Shown: positions 1 through 11,574 of the stretch, piece by piece | Layout: every line of letters begins with the position of its first letter | Position numbering within the stretch: the stretch's first letter is position 1 | From: Castor canadensis | Lineage: Eukaryota > Chordata > Mammalia > Rodentia > Castoridae | Assembly (NCBI RefSeq): GCF_047511655.1 | Contig: NC_133389.1 | Span: 148,020,473-148,084,472 of the forward strand | DNA length: 64,000 nt | Direction: 5' to 3' | Position numbers and translations under genes: made by a program | Notes under the pieces: model-generated | The model's database searches: none | Seen by the model: only the letters and a program-made list of their open reading frames with translations | Told to the model about the DNA's origin: nothing

Positions 1-992
1 TAAAAGTGGTGGTGGGAGAAAAACTCCATAGGAGGGGGGAAAGACCCACTTCCCACGTGAACTGTAACTAAACATGCAGGCCTGAGAAAGTGAGTGCAGT
101 GTCACCTCCCCCAGTGTGCTTGGAAAGGGGAAAGCTTGTAGCAGTGGCATCACACCAAGGAGAACTCTAAGTAAACAAAGCCTGTGGGGTTAGGTGAGTG
201 TTAAGCTCACTCCTCAGATCTGCATAAATAAAGCCTCAGGCAACAGCAGGCTGACAGCAGTGGGCAGGTGAGCTGCAGCATCAGATAGCCATACACAGAA
301 CTGTCTCCAGACTCTTTTTTTTTCTCCCTTCCTTTGATGAAACAACAACCAAACTACACCTGCATGCTAAAAAACTTACTGAAACAGTATTGATTTTGAA
401 TGTGGGGCAATTTATGCTGTGTTTTTTTTGTTTGTTTTGTTTTCTCCCTTTGATGAGACAATGACAGAACTACTTCTGAGACACTATCTCCAGGACTGCA
501 GGCTGAGGGACTAACACCAAAATTATTAAGACTGAAGCTTTATTGCATTTAAACTTGGAGATTTTTAAATTTAAATTTTAATTTTTCTTTAATAAATTTA
601 TTTTTTAAATTTTATTTATTTTTTCCCTCAATCATCTCTCTGTCTGTCTAATGCCTGTTCAGCTTACTGTTGATTAGTACACTATCTCTCCCTGTTTATA
701 TCTTTGAAATTTTTTTGTTTGTTTTGTTTTTTTACTGTTTATTTGTTTTTCCCTCTTTCTTTGACTTCTTTGCCTTCCCTCTCCTCTCACCCTTCCATTC
801 TAAATATCACCATTGTTATTATTACAAGCTGGAAAATACTTAATTGCACACAGTACAGGGACAATAACAACACCAAGGGCAATAACGGGAAGACAGAAAA
901 AACAGGGAAACCAGTTTCCCCACAGCAAAAAATTACTACAGGAACCAGACGGAAATGAAGAAAACAGATACTCAGATCAAGACTCCAACAAA

Positions 993-2070
993 ATGAAGAT
1001 AAACTATGCCAAAGAACCCAATGAAGCCCACAGGAATAATTTAAAAGAAGAAATCCTGCAGGTACTCAATGAGAATTTTATAGAGATGATACTGGATATG
1101 GTCAACCAGAATGTACAGGAGACACTCAAGAAATTCCAAGACAACAAAAATAGAGAATTTGAAAAAGCAAAAGAAGAAATAAAAGAAACCATAGAAGCAC
1201 TGTATAAACACCAAAGTGAAACAAAGAAAATGATTAATAAAGAGATAAATGAACTCAGACAACATTAAAGCAGAAATGACTCAGGATATGGAAAACTTCA
1301 GAAAAAAGAATGAAACAGAATTGTAAAACAAAATGGAAGGTCAATCCAACAGAATAGAACAAACAGAAGACAGAATCTCAGAACTTGAAGATGAAATGGT
1401 AATTAAAGGAAAACCCAAAGAACTATTAGTTAAACAACTCAAGACCTCTGAAAAGATAATGCAAGAACTCACTGACTCCATCAAAAGACCAAACCTGAGA
1501 AACATGGGCATTGAAGAAGGAGAAGAGGTGCAAGCAAAGGGAATGCATAATATATTCAACAAAATAATAACAGAAAATGTCCCAAATCTAGAGAAATCTA
1601 TTCCCATACAGATGCAAGAGGCCTCCAGAACACCAAACAGACCAGACGAAAATAGATCTACCCCATGGCATATTATTATTAAAACAACAAATACAGAGAC
1701 CCGAGAAAGAATATTGAAGGCTGTAAGAGAGAAAAAGCAAATAACATACAAAGGTTAACTGAACAAAATCACAGCAGACTTCTCAGCAGAAACATTAAAA
1801 GCAAGAAGAGCTTGGGGTGAGATCTTCCGGGCACTGAATGAAAATAACTTCAACCCTAGGATACTCTACCCAGCAAAACTATCATCCAAAATAGATGGAG
1901 CAATAAAAGTCTTCCATGATAAGCAGAAACTAAAACAATATATGACCACAAAGCCACTGCTACAAAAGATTCTTCAAGGGATTCTGCACACAGAAAGTGA
2001 AACCCAGCATAACCATAAAAAGACAGGCAGCATCAAACTACAGGAAAAGAAAAAGCAAGAAATAGAGAGT
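993..2070 (+). pseudogene. L1 ORF1p remnant (copy A)
   Basis: The remnant of the L1 RNA-binding chaperone ORF1p. Open stretches 993-1268 and 1333-1758 match the coiled-coil and RRM parts of the intact ORF1 at 44366-45457 (for example the RISELEDEM coiled coil and the RPNLRNMGIEEGEE stretch). A frameshift/stop near 1266 and in-frame stops near 1325 and 1756 break it. The start is the ATG equivalent to that of the intact copy (MKINYAK). Confidence 0.85.
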
Positions 2071-2121
2071 AATCTAACTTAGGTACACACAATCAAACCT
2101 TCAAACAACTAAGACAACTAA

Positions 2122-4583
2122 ATGACAGGAATCACCACATACCTATCAGTACTAACACTTAATGTTAATGGACTTAACTCACCCATCAAAAGGCACCGCT
2201 TGATGAAATGGATTAAAAAGGAAGACCCAACAATTTGTTGCTTACAGGAGACCCATCTCACAGACAGAAATAAGCATAGGCTTAGGATGAAAGGCTGGAA
2301 GAAGATTTACCAAGCCAATGGCCCCCGAACACAGGCAGGAGTAGCAACAGTTATCTCTGACAAAGTAGAGTTCAAACCTACATTGATCAAACGAGATAAA
2401 GAAGGACATTCCATACTAATAAAAGGGGAAATAGACCAAAAGGAAATAACAATTGTCAGTCTACATGCACCCAATGTCAACGCACCCAATTTCATCAAAC
2501 ATACCCTGAAAGACCTAAAAGTCATATATTAACTCCAACACAGTGTTTGTGGGAGGCTTTAACACCCCATTATCATTAATAGATAGGTCATCCAAACAAA
2601 AAATCAATAAAGAAATCCAAGATCTAAAATATACAATAGATCAAATGGACCTACTTGATGTCTTCAGAACATTTCATCCAACTTTTACACAATAGACATT
2701 GTTCTCAGCAGCCCATGGAACCTTCTCCAAAATAGATCATATCCTAGGGCACAAAGCAAGCCTCAGCAAATATAAGAAAACAGAAATTATACCATGCATA
2801 CTGTCTGATCACAATGCAGTAAAAGTAGAACTCAACAACAAAAGTAAAGACAAAAAAACATGCAAACAGCTGGAAACTAAATAACTCATTACTTAATGAA
2901 CAATGGATCATTGATAAAATAAAAGAGGAAATTAAAAAGTTCCTGGAAGTCAATGAAAATGAAAACACAACCTACTGGAGCGGGACACAGCAAAGGCAGT
3001 CCTGACAGGAAAGTTTATAGCCATGAGTGCATATATTAAAAAGACTGAAAGATCCCAAATCAATGACCTAATGATACATCTCAAAATCCTAGAAAAACAA
3101 GAACAAGCAAATCCCAAAACAAATAGAAGGAGAGAAATAATAAAAATAAGAGCTGAAATCAACAAAATAGAAACCAAAAAATCCATACAAAGAATTAATG
3201 AAACAAAAAGTTTGTTCTTTGAAAAAATAAACAAGATTGACAGACCCCTGGCAAACCTGACTAAAATGAGGAGAGAAAAAACCCAAATTAGTAAAATCAG
3301 GACTGCAAAAGGGGAGATAACAACAAACAGCATGGAAGTCTAGGAAATCAGAGACTACATTGAGAACCTATATTCAAATAAATTTGAAAATCTTAAAGAA
3401 ATGGACAGATTTCTAGATATATATGATCATTCAAAACTGAACCAAGAGGAAATTAATCACCTGAATAGATCTATAACACAAAATGAAATTGAAGCAGCAA
3501 TTAAGTCTCCCCAAAAAGAAAAGTCCAGGACCTGATGGATTCTCTCCTGAATTCTATCAGACCTTTAAAGAAGAACTGATACCAACCCTCCTTAAACTGT
3601 TCCATGAAATAGAAAGAGAAGGAAAACTGCCTAACACATTTTATGAAGCCAGTTTATACACTTATCTCAAAACCAGGCAAAGACACCTCCAAAAAGGAGA
3701 ACTATAGGCCAATCTCCTTAATGAACATTGATGCAAAAATCCTCAATAAAATAATGGCAAACCGAATTCAACAACACATCAAAAAGATTATTCACCATGA
3801 CCAGACCAAGTAGGCTTCATCCCAGGAATGCAGGGGTGGTTCAGCATATGAAAATCAATCAACGTAATAAACCACATTAACAGAAGCAAAGACAAAAACC
3901 ACCTGATCATCTCAGTAGATGCAGAAAAAGCCTTTGATAAGATCCAACATCATTTCATGATAAAAGCTCTAAGAAAACTAGGAATAGAGGGAAAGTACCT
4001 CAACAGTATAAAAGCTATATATGACAAACCTACAGCCAGTATTATACTTAACAGAGAAAAACTGAAACCATTCCCTCTCAAATCAGGAACCTGACAAGGA
4101 TGCCCACTATCTCCACTCCTATTCAACATAGTACTGGAATTCCTAGCCAGAGCAATTAGGCAAGAAGAAGGAATAAAAGGAATACAAATAGGTAAAGAAA
4201 CTGTCAAAATATCCCTATTTGCAGATGACATGATCCTATACCTTAAAGACCCAAAAAACTCTACTCAGAAGCTTCTAGACATCATCAATAGCTACAGCAA
4301 GGTAGCAGGATATAAAATCAACATAGAAAAATCATTAGCATTTCTATACACTAACAATGAGCAAACTGAAAAAAGAATGTATGAAAACAATTCCATGTAC
4401 AATAGCCTCAAAAATAAATTAAATACCTAGGTGTAAACCTAACAAAAGATGTGAATGACCTCTACAAGGAAAACTATAAACTTCTGAAGAAAGAGATTGA
4501 GGAAGACTACAGAAAGTGGAGAGATCTCCCATGCTCATGGATTGGTAGAATCAACATAATAAAAATGTCTATATTCCCAAAAG
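2122..4583 (+). pseudogene. L1 ORF2p remnant (copy A), endonuclease plus partial RT
   Basis: The N-terminal two thirds of ORF2p. The AP-endonuclease region opens at 2122 and is intact to 2530. Downstream segments fall in shifting frames: 2699-2884 with the [10 protein letters not shown] endonuclease block, 3023-3343, 3483-3707, and 4230-4430 after the FADDMILYL reverse-transcriptase motif near 4220-4245. Here the A-tract at 3276-3281 has six A residues and reads in frame, whereas the young minus-strand copy has seven. The copy is truncated before the Cys-rich C-terminus. Confidence 0.85.
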
Positions 4584-4705
4584 CCTGTGTGCTTGCTAAG
4601 CAGTAGTAAGCACATGCTTTGCATCCTCTTGATCAAGAGAAAATTGCCTTGTCAAGATTTCCTGTCTGTTGTGTGTCTGTTTTTGGCACCAGAGGGTTAT
4701 CAATT
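4584..4705. other. Unassigned spacer between two L1 pieces
   Basis: About 120 bp that match neither the L1 ORF2 ending at 4583 nor the older L1 ORF1-like sequence starting near 4706. It has a TGTGTGTCTG run and an LTR-like texture, but I do not recognise it and see no ORF. Confidence 0.3.
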
Positions 4706-5910
4706 CCAACAAGAGGACATGAATGCCTGAATGAATTTCAAAAAAAGAGCTGAGTAATTAAAGAGACAATGCAGACATGAAAGAAGAATTCAATAAAGAT
4801 ATAGCAATTCTGAAATGTATCAAATTGAATTCTGGAAATGAAGAGCTCAATAAGTAAAAAACAAAACACACTTGAAAGTTTCTCAAGGACTGGGTCAAAT
4901 TGAAGACAGAATATCAAGACATGAACTCAAGTTAGATGTGTTAAGACATGTAGATGAAGATAGAGGAAAAACCTAAAGAAGTATGAATGGAAAATGCAAG
5001 ACCTCTTTAAATGATCAAACTTATGAATCATGGGTTATAGAAGGAGAAGAAATGTGAGTTAAAGGCACAGAAAACATGTTCTATAAAATAATAACAAAAT
5101 TTCCCAAATCGTGAGATGATCATCCAGGTACAGGAGGCTTTTGGGACTCCAAACGGACAAGATCAGGAAAGAACTTCCCCATGCCATATTAGTTTCAATG
5201 TTAGGCATACAGAATGAGGAAAGACTACTGAAAGATGCAAGAGAGAAATGACAAGTCACATATAGAGGCAAACCCATCAGAATAATAGCAGATTTCTCAA
5301 CAGAAACTTTAAAAACAAGGAAAGCATGGAATGATGTACTTCAAGTCCTGAAAGAAAATAACTGCTATCCTAGATTACTGGACCCAGCAAACCTATCCCT
5401 CATAATTAAAGGAGAAATTAAAAAATTCACAGTAGACAAAAACTAAAGCAATTTATGCTGAAGAAGATATTTAAAGGAATCCTACATACAAAAGAGGAAG
5501 ATTAATGCAACCATGAAAATATGGGAAAATAAATCTTTCTAGATAAGTAGATAATATATCCAAATACATGGAGACTGAACATTTCACTCTTGAATGAAGA
5601 AGTAGGCAGGGGGGAATAAAAAAACCTCCTAGAATCAGATGAAAATGAAAACACCAGAACCTTTGGAATACAGCAAAGACAGTGGCAAGAGAGAAGTGTA
5701 TTGCTATGAGTGCCTTCATTAAAAAATTAGACATCTGAAATTAACAACTTAATGATGCGCCTCAAGCTTTTAGAAAAACAAGATGTCAAACCCCAAAGCA
5801 GTAGATGGACTGAAATAATAAAAATAGGGGCATTAATTAGTGAAATGGAGATTAAAAGAATAATACAAAGAATCAATGAAGAAATAATAATAATAATACA
5901 AAGAATCAAT
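4706..5910 (+). mobile_element. Older L1 fragment (ORF1 and part of ORF2), heavily decayed
   Basis: Adenine-rich L1 sequence of an older, more diverged lineage than copy A. 4740-5470 reads as ORF1-like; the region around 5030-5250 is the counterpart of the ORF1p GIEEGEE and RPDQ blocks. 5500-5910 reads as the ORF2 linker after the endonuclease (an AMSAFIKK-like block near 5705, RINE repeats near 5870). The element resumes at 6376 after a SINE insertion. No intact frame remains. Confidence 0.75.
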
Positions 5911-6364
5911 GAAGATAGGCAATGGTGGCTCATGCCTGTAATCTTAGCTACTTGGGAGGCTGAGATCAGGGCCACTGGAATTTAAGGCCAGCCCAGATAA
6001 AATGTTATCAAGACTCCATCTCAACCAATAGCTTGGCATAGTGGTGCACACCTGTTATCCCAAGCTATACAGGAGGCTGAGATGGAAAGGATCACATTTC
6101 CAGGCCATCCCAGGTAAAAAAAGCTCATGAGACCATCTCAAAGGAAGAAAAGTGGGCATGGTGGTGTGTGACTATCATCTCAATGACAGTGGGAAGTGTA
6201 AAACAGGAGGATCACAATTCAGGTCAGCCTGGATAAAAAGTAAGTCCCTATCCCCAAAAAAAACAGAGCAAAAGGGGCTGGAGGCATGGCTCAAGCATTA
6301 GAGCCTCGCAAGTATGAAGCCTTGTGTTCAAATTCCAGTACCAGTAAAAAAGACAAGGGAAAAA
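5911..6364 (+). mobile_element. Composite SINE: three 7SL/B1-like modules plus an ID-like tRNA module
   Basis: The modules start near 5915 (GGTGGCTCATGCCTGTAATC), 6031 and 6150, each resembling a B1/Alu left end. A tRNA-derived ID-like module follows at 6276-6345 (GGGGCTGGAGGCATGGCTC ... TTCAAATTCCAGTACC). The flanking direct repeat AAAGAATCAAT (5900-5910 and 6365-6375) is a target-site duplication, or partly the native L1 sequence. The same module order recurs at 18221-18665, which argues for one retroposed unit rather than chance neighbours. Confidence 0.8.
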
Positions 6365-6375
6365 AAAGAATCAAT

Positions 6376-6550
6376 AAAACAATAAATTGGTTCTTTGAAA
6401 AGATAAACAAGGGGGGAGATGGCAGGGTTGTTAAGAGTAATCTAGATGGGGTTTGACAAAAGAACATTATATGCATGCTGTAAATATCACAATGAAGACC
6501 CTTTATACAATTAATTTATGTTAGTAAAAAAGTAGATTAAAAAAGAGAAA
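6376..6550 (+). mobile_element. Older L1 fragment: ORF2 linker then 3' terminus
   Basis: It continues the L1 interrupted by the SINE (WFFEKINK-like coding at 6376-6413). It then jumps to a typical older-L1 3' end, a CAATGAAGACCCTTTATAC block followed by an A-rich tail up to about 6550. The middle of the element is missing. Confidence 0.65.
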
Positions 6551-7533
6551 AGAGACGAGGATTCCAAGATGGCAACTAGAGGAAGGAAGCAGAAAGTGAG
6601 CTTCGTAAAGTAAAATCTTGGAGAGATGCTGGAAATACACCTTGCAGGAAAAACCACCAAGAAGAGGCAAAACCCCGACTCCTCCACACCCCCAGCCTGT
6701 GGATAGCATGCCCACTCCACATTAAATGGAGAAACCATGAGAGCTCCTGCGCCGCCAGACGCCAGCTCCTACCAGCTCGAGAGAAGCAGATCACCAGGTG
6801 AGCTAAGCGGCATGCTTAGCCAGATCAGCACAGTCCCCTGAACAGACTGACCCCCACCCAGGGAAAAAAAGAGAAAAAAACCAAACTGAATAATAAAAAA
6901 CAAAAAAAGATACCTAGCAAAGAGGGTGGGGCGCCCTGAGTGCCAAAGAGGGGGCAGGGGCAATCCCTCATGGAACTGTAAATAAACTAGCTGGCCAGAG
7001 AAGGCAGGAGTGGCAGCACCCGCCCAGCAACCTTGGAGTGGGAAGGCTTGTAACAGTGGCTGTCATGAGGAAAGCTCCACTGGAGAGTGGGGAAGGGGCA
7101 CTTCCCATGTGAACTGTAAATAAACAAGTCAGCTGGAGAATGCAGGTGTAGCGCCACCTCCCCCAGTGTGCTTGGAGAGGGGAAAGCTTGTAGCAGTGGC
7201 GGTCACACCCAGGAGAACTCTAAGTAAACAAAGCCTGAGGGGCTAGGTGAGTGTTAAGCTCACTCCTGAGATCTGCATAAATAAAGCCTCCAGCAACAGC
7301 AGGCTGACAGCAGCTGGCAGGTGAGCCACAGCCTCAGATAGACATTCACAAAACTGTCTCCAGACCCTTTTTTTTTTTTCTCTTTCTTTGATGAGACGAC
7401 TGATCTAGAATTGCATGCTGAAGGACTAACTGAAACTGCATTGCATTTGAACTTGGGATATTTTGTTTTGTTTTGTTTGTTTTTTTTCCCCTTTGATGAG
7501 ACAACAGAACTACTTCTGAGACACCATCTCCAG
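6551..7533 (+). mobile_element. L1 5' UTR, copy B, the most complete 5' end in the window
   Basis: It starts with a G-rich leader followed by CCAAGATGGC at 6564-6573, matching the YY1-type site found at the very 5' end of many mammalian L1s. It continues through several hundred bases of CpG-containing 5' UTR and then the segment shared with copy A (6960-7530, including ATCTGCATAAATAAAGCCTC). It is cut off at 7533 by the retroviral LTR. There is no ORF1 on this side. Confidence 0.85.
6564..6573 (+). promoter_or_regulatory. YY1-like site at the L1 5' end
   Basis: CCAAGATGGC matches the YY1 core AAGATGGC. In human L1 an equivalent site near +12 directs accurate initiation. It is not present in the young minus-strand copy, whose 5' end starts further downstream. 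Confidence 0.55.
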
Positions 7534-7893
7534 GATAAGAACTGTCCCTTGCCACCATTCTGCAGACTTAGCCGCAGCTGGTTTCATCCCTTGCAGAACA
7601 AAGCCCACTGTTCCTTATCTCCTGCAACCTTCCTTTGCCCGCCCCTAGACCTTGCTTCAGCAGCTGGTCTCATCCCTTGCAGAACAAAGCCCCACTGTCC
7701 CTTATCTCCTGCCACCTCTCTGTGTCCATCCCTAGCCCTTGCTTTCTCCCAAATGCTACTTAATGCCAGACCCACTGAGAAAAGCTGCTGTGCCATTTTC
7801 TCTTCTTTGCCAGCCAGCCTGCTTATTAAACTTTGGACATGAGATACCTCTCGTGAGCCTCCTTTGTGTGTGGTGTGTGGTGTTTTTCTAACA
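7534..7893 (+). repeat. 5' LTR of the class I ERV
   Basis: It pairs with the LTR at 15120-15473. It contains a U3 tandem duplication of about 86 bp (7575-7660 and 7661-7746) and a TTATTAAA poly(A)-signal-like element near 7823. It ends in CTAACA three bases before the primer-binding site. The expected TG at the very start is not clear, because the sequence passes from L1 CCAGGAT straight into AAGAACTG. Confidence 0.88.
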
Positions 7894-7896
7894 TTT

Positions 7897-7914
7897 TGGT
7901 GCCATGACTCGGAT
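7897..7914 (+). other. Retroviral primer-binding site, tRNA-His-like
   Basis: TGGTGCCATGACTCGGAT lies three bases after the LTR end. From memory this differs at one base from the tRNA-His primer-binding site of HERV-H-type class I elements. It marks where the tRNA primer annealed for minus-strand synthesis. Confidence 0.8.
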
Positions 7915-8382
7915 CCAGGTGAGTTTCCGGCATTGACCTTGCTCTTCCAATCAATAAATTCAGGCCCTTGTAGGTGGGAGCTGCCTTCCTTAAGCCTGGA
8001 TAAACTTACTGGGATCTGAGCTGCTTTTCCGGGACCCCTGACCTCAGACTAGTGCTGCCATCACCACTCTCACTCACAGGGAAACTTCTCAAGGCCAGTG
8101 CGCTCCCATTACTCACCCATCACTGGTTGATTTCCTCACTCCTCCCTTGGTGAGTTCCCTCATGCTGTCGAGCTGTGAGTCGTGGTTCTCTCTCTCTCTC
8201 TCTAGGTTAGTCAAAATCCTAATACTAGGTCCCAGCTCACTCGCTCCAGGAACCGGGTTCCTGGGGCATGGATGATACTCTTGGTGAAGATGTTCCTTTG
8301 AGGTCCTCCACTCCTTTGTTTCATCCAGGAAAGCAATATCTTGGGGACACCCACCATATTCTTCCTTGGACCAGGTCTCACC

Positions 8383-8880
8383 ATGGGGACTGGACCTTCC
8401 AAAATTCCCTCAGACACCCCTCTGGGCTGCCTACTGCCCAACCTTGAGCCTTTACAGCTCTCACCTGATCTCAAAGCCCCAAAACTCATTTTTCTTTCCA
8501 ATCAGGCTTGGCCACAATACCAATTGGACAATGACTCTAAATGGCCACTAGATGGCACACCTGACTCTAACATTCTCAGGGATTGCTACACCTTCTGTGA
8601 ATGCACTGAAAAATAAAAGGAGATTCCCTATGTCCAGGCCTTCTCTTATCTCCACTCTACGCCTTCTCTCTGCACCTCTTGTTCCCCTGCCCAAGTCCTT
8701 CTGGCCATAAAAACCCCAATTAACATCCCTGACTCTGAAACCTTCCCTTCCTTCGACCCTGCCAACAAACCAAATCCCCTCCCAAACCTCCTCCTTCTCC
8801 ATGTAAGCAGACTTCTTGTGCTGCTCATGCTGCTTGTCTCTTCCTATCTTCCTGAAGGACTTTCCTTGTCATGGAGTTAA
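8383..8880 (+). pseudogene. ERV gag, matrix-region remnant
   Basis: An ATG in a good context (CACCATGG) at 8383 is followed by Gly, the usual myristoylation position. The reading frame has the TPLGCLL, NQAWPQYQLDN and later IPYVQAF-type blocks of gammaretroviral matrix proteins. An in-frame stop at 8614-8616 breaks it, and similarity in the same frame continues to about 8800. From 8880 to 9400 no convincing gag can be followed. Confidence 0.75.
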
Positions 8881-9414
8881 GCAAGCCAATCCTTGCCAAT
8901 TCTGGCCTCAAGGCGATTCCAGCTCTGGGAGAGCTCATGCTCCCTCCCTGTGGGCTGAGACCAAGCCCCAGGTTTATTTGGTACACTACATGCTACATTG
9001 GTGGAGTCCTGTTTGATTATGACATCTGACGACTGCTTCTCTTCCCTCCCCCCCCATCTAATGCCCCTTTCTCCTGAGACAGCGACTGGAGAATGGAGGT
9101 TTCATGTTGTTGAAAGTGTTCCACTACCAGGCAATGGGAGCAACCTAGAGACACAGGTGATGGCTAATCCCTCATGTGTGTGTCATGCCTCCAGGCTCTG
9201 CCTTCCCCTCCCTTACCTAAGATGTCAGGACACCTTTTCTGCCTCCTCCACGGTCTCACCGCATGTCCTTTGTCTCTGTCTGCCTTCCCCTCACTAGGCT
9301 TACTGGGACCCTGCCTCCCATGAAAAACTTGTAACATGGTACCTTATGACTTAAGCTATTCCAACTAGTTTGCCAGGCCTCTCAGTCTAAAGCAACTTTA
9401 AATCAGCTGCTTTA

Positions 9415-10504
9415 AAATGGGCAAGTGAACTAAACAGAAATTTCTCAAAAGAAGACATTCAAATGGCCAGAAAACACATGAAAAAATGCTCACCATCTCT
9501 AGCAATAAAGGAAATGCAAATTAAAACCACACTAAGATTCCACCTCACCCCTATTAGAATAGCCATCATCAGCAACACCACCAACAACAGGTGTTGGCGA
9601 GGATGCAGGGAAAAAGGAACCCTGTTACACTGTTGGTGGGAATGTAGACTAGTACAACCACTCTGGAAAAAAATTTGGAGGCTACTTAAAAAGCTAGACA
9701 TCGATCTACCATTTAATCCAGTAATACCACTCTTGGGGATATACCCAAAAGACCGTTACCTGCACACCCATGTTTATTGCGGCACTATTCACAATAGCCA
9801 AGTTATGGAAACAGCCAAGATGCCCCAGCACTGACGAATGGATTAAGAAAATGTGGTATCTATACACAATGGAATTCTATGCAGCCATGAAGAAGAATGA
9901 AATGTTATCATTCGCTGGTAAATGGATGGAATTGGAGAACATCATTCTGAGTGAGGTTAGCCTGGCCCAAAAGACCAAAAATCGTATGTTCTCCCTCATA
10001 TGTGGACATTAGATCAAGGGTAAACACAACAAGGGGATTGGACTATGAGCACACGATAAAAGCGAGAGCACACAAGGGAGTGGTGAGGATAGGTAAGACA
10101 CCTAAAAAATTAGCTAGCATTTGTTGCCCTCAACGCAGAGAAACTAAAGCAGATACCTTAAAAGCAACTGAGGCCAATAGGAAAAGGGGACCAGGAACTA
10201 GAGAAAAGGTTAGTTCAAGAAGAATTAACCTAGAAGGTAACACCCACGCACAGGAAATCAATGTGAATCAATGCCCTGTATAGCTATCCTTATCTCAACC
10301 AGCAAAAACCCTTGTTCCTTCCTATTATTGCTTATACTCTCTGTACAACAAAATTAGAGATAAGGGCAAAATAGTTTCTGCTGGGTATTGGGGGAGGGAG
10401 AGGGAGGGGGCGGAGTGGGTGGTAAGGGAGGGGGTGGGGGCAGGGGGGAGAAATGAACCAAGCCTTGTATGCACATATGAATGATAAAAGAAAAATGAAA
10501 AAAG
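9415..10504 (+). mobile_element. 5'-truncated L1 3' end inserted in the ERV
   Basis: It contains the end of ORF2 (open 9463-9834, then 9770-10012, covering the Cys-rich [19 protein letters not shown] block and the MFSLICGH C-terminus), the 3' UTR, the G-rich tract at about 10388-10451 and a short A-rich tail. The target-site duplication ATCAGCTGCTTTA is at 9402-9414 and 10505-10517. A deletion/frameshift near 9753 separates the two open segments. The insertion is younger than the ERV it interrupts. Confidence 0.92.
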
Positions 10505-10517
10505 ATCAGCTGCTTTA

Positions 10518-11574
10518 CAAAAGCACTTACAAAAAAACTTGGCTGCCATGCTCACGCCCTTACTCCACCCCCACAAGGGGAGGAGGGAAAACAAACAGGT
10601 GGGCTTGTGCACAGGATGCCGGCTCCTGGATGCAGCAAAAACACTTGCCATAGCTAAGAAAATCCATAGAGAGGACCCAGCACATCCAGGGCTGCCAGCA
10701 CATGTGGCTATAGCTGTGGCCAGCCGCCACTTCCCCTAGAATAAACGCATTCAGAGTACACAGGAAGGGGGGAGGGGTAACAGGCTGCAGGATCAGGCCT
10801 AGGCAGACAGGCTTGCTTGTCCTGGAGGGAGTGGCGCCTTGCACAAGCCCTGCTTCTAGCTCCAACTCACACCTGGCACTAGACCCAGCCCTTGTAAGCC
10901 AATTGTTAACTCAAGGTTATAGTCCCCAAAATAACACATTACTGTGGTCTCTAAACTTCTCATTTAAAATTTTCTATACTTTCGGCCTCAACATAAATTT
11001 TTCCCTCCAAATATTAACACTAGTTGTCCCATATGGTACTGTTATTGGCCCAAAATGCCCTCTAAATGCCCTTCTCTAACTTTACAGGTGGTTTATTCCT
11101 TTATTTAAAAAGTAGCCTTTATTAAAGAGGCTGCCTGCTGTTAGCTAAAAGGCATGATCCTAATGTTTTGTTATTTCTAGATGGGATCTGCACCTTCCAG
11201 TCTTTTGGCTTATAGATATTAAAAGCTTTGTACTGAGACCTGGCCTCAATATGTCTTGGGTGACCAAGAGAAGTGGCCTTCACAGGGTTCCTTAAATTAC
11301 AATACCATACTCCAATTAGATTTTTTCTATAAAAGTAAAAAAAAGTAAACTGAGGTCCCCATACAAATTTTCTTTCATCTCAGATTGGCTCCACAATTAC
11401 TACTTAGATACTCAAAAACTGGCCATTCTTTGTAAGCCACAGGATAAACATGGAAAGGAGAACCAGAAAAGCCCCTTACCAATGACAAGGCCCATCCCTA
11501 CTGCTCCACCCTCTGCCCTACCTTCTAAGCCACCCCAATATTCAGAACCTCCTAATGGGTGCTTCCCCCTTCAA
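10518..11574 (+). other. ERV internal region of uncertain coding content
   Basis: The region lies between the L1 insertion and recognisable gag capsid. It probably holds the matrix/p12-type part of gag plus unrelated sequence. Short Pro-rich segments are visible near 11500-11560. No frame is open for long and I cannot assign the parts. Confidence 0.4.

Larger units (their letters stand above)
1..4583 (+). mobile_element. L1 LINE copy A, decayed and 3'-truncated
   Basis: An L1 retrotransposon copy that probably begins left of the window. Positions 1 to about 990 are 5' UTR, alignable by eye with the 5' UTR of the minus-strand L1 at 45458-46610. ORF1-like coding runs from the ATG at 993 to about 2070. 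ORF2-like coding starts at 2122 ([18 protein letters not shown]) and runs through endonuclease and reverse transcriptase remnants. Homology stops at about 4583, in the ORF2 region just after the [12 protein letters not shown]-like stretch, so the ORF2 C-terminus, 3' UTR and tail are missing. Stops and frameshifts break both ORFs (for example at 1266, 1325, 2530, 2880 and 4094). Not functional. Confidence 0.93.
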
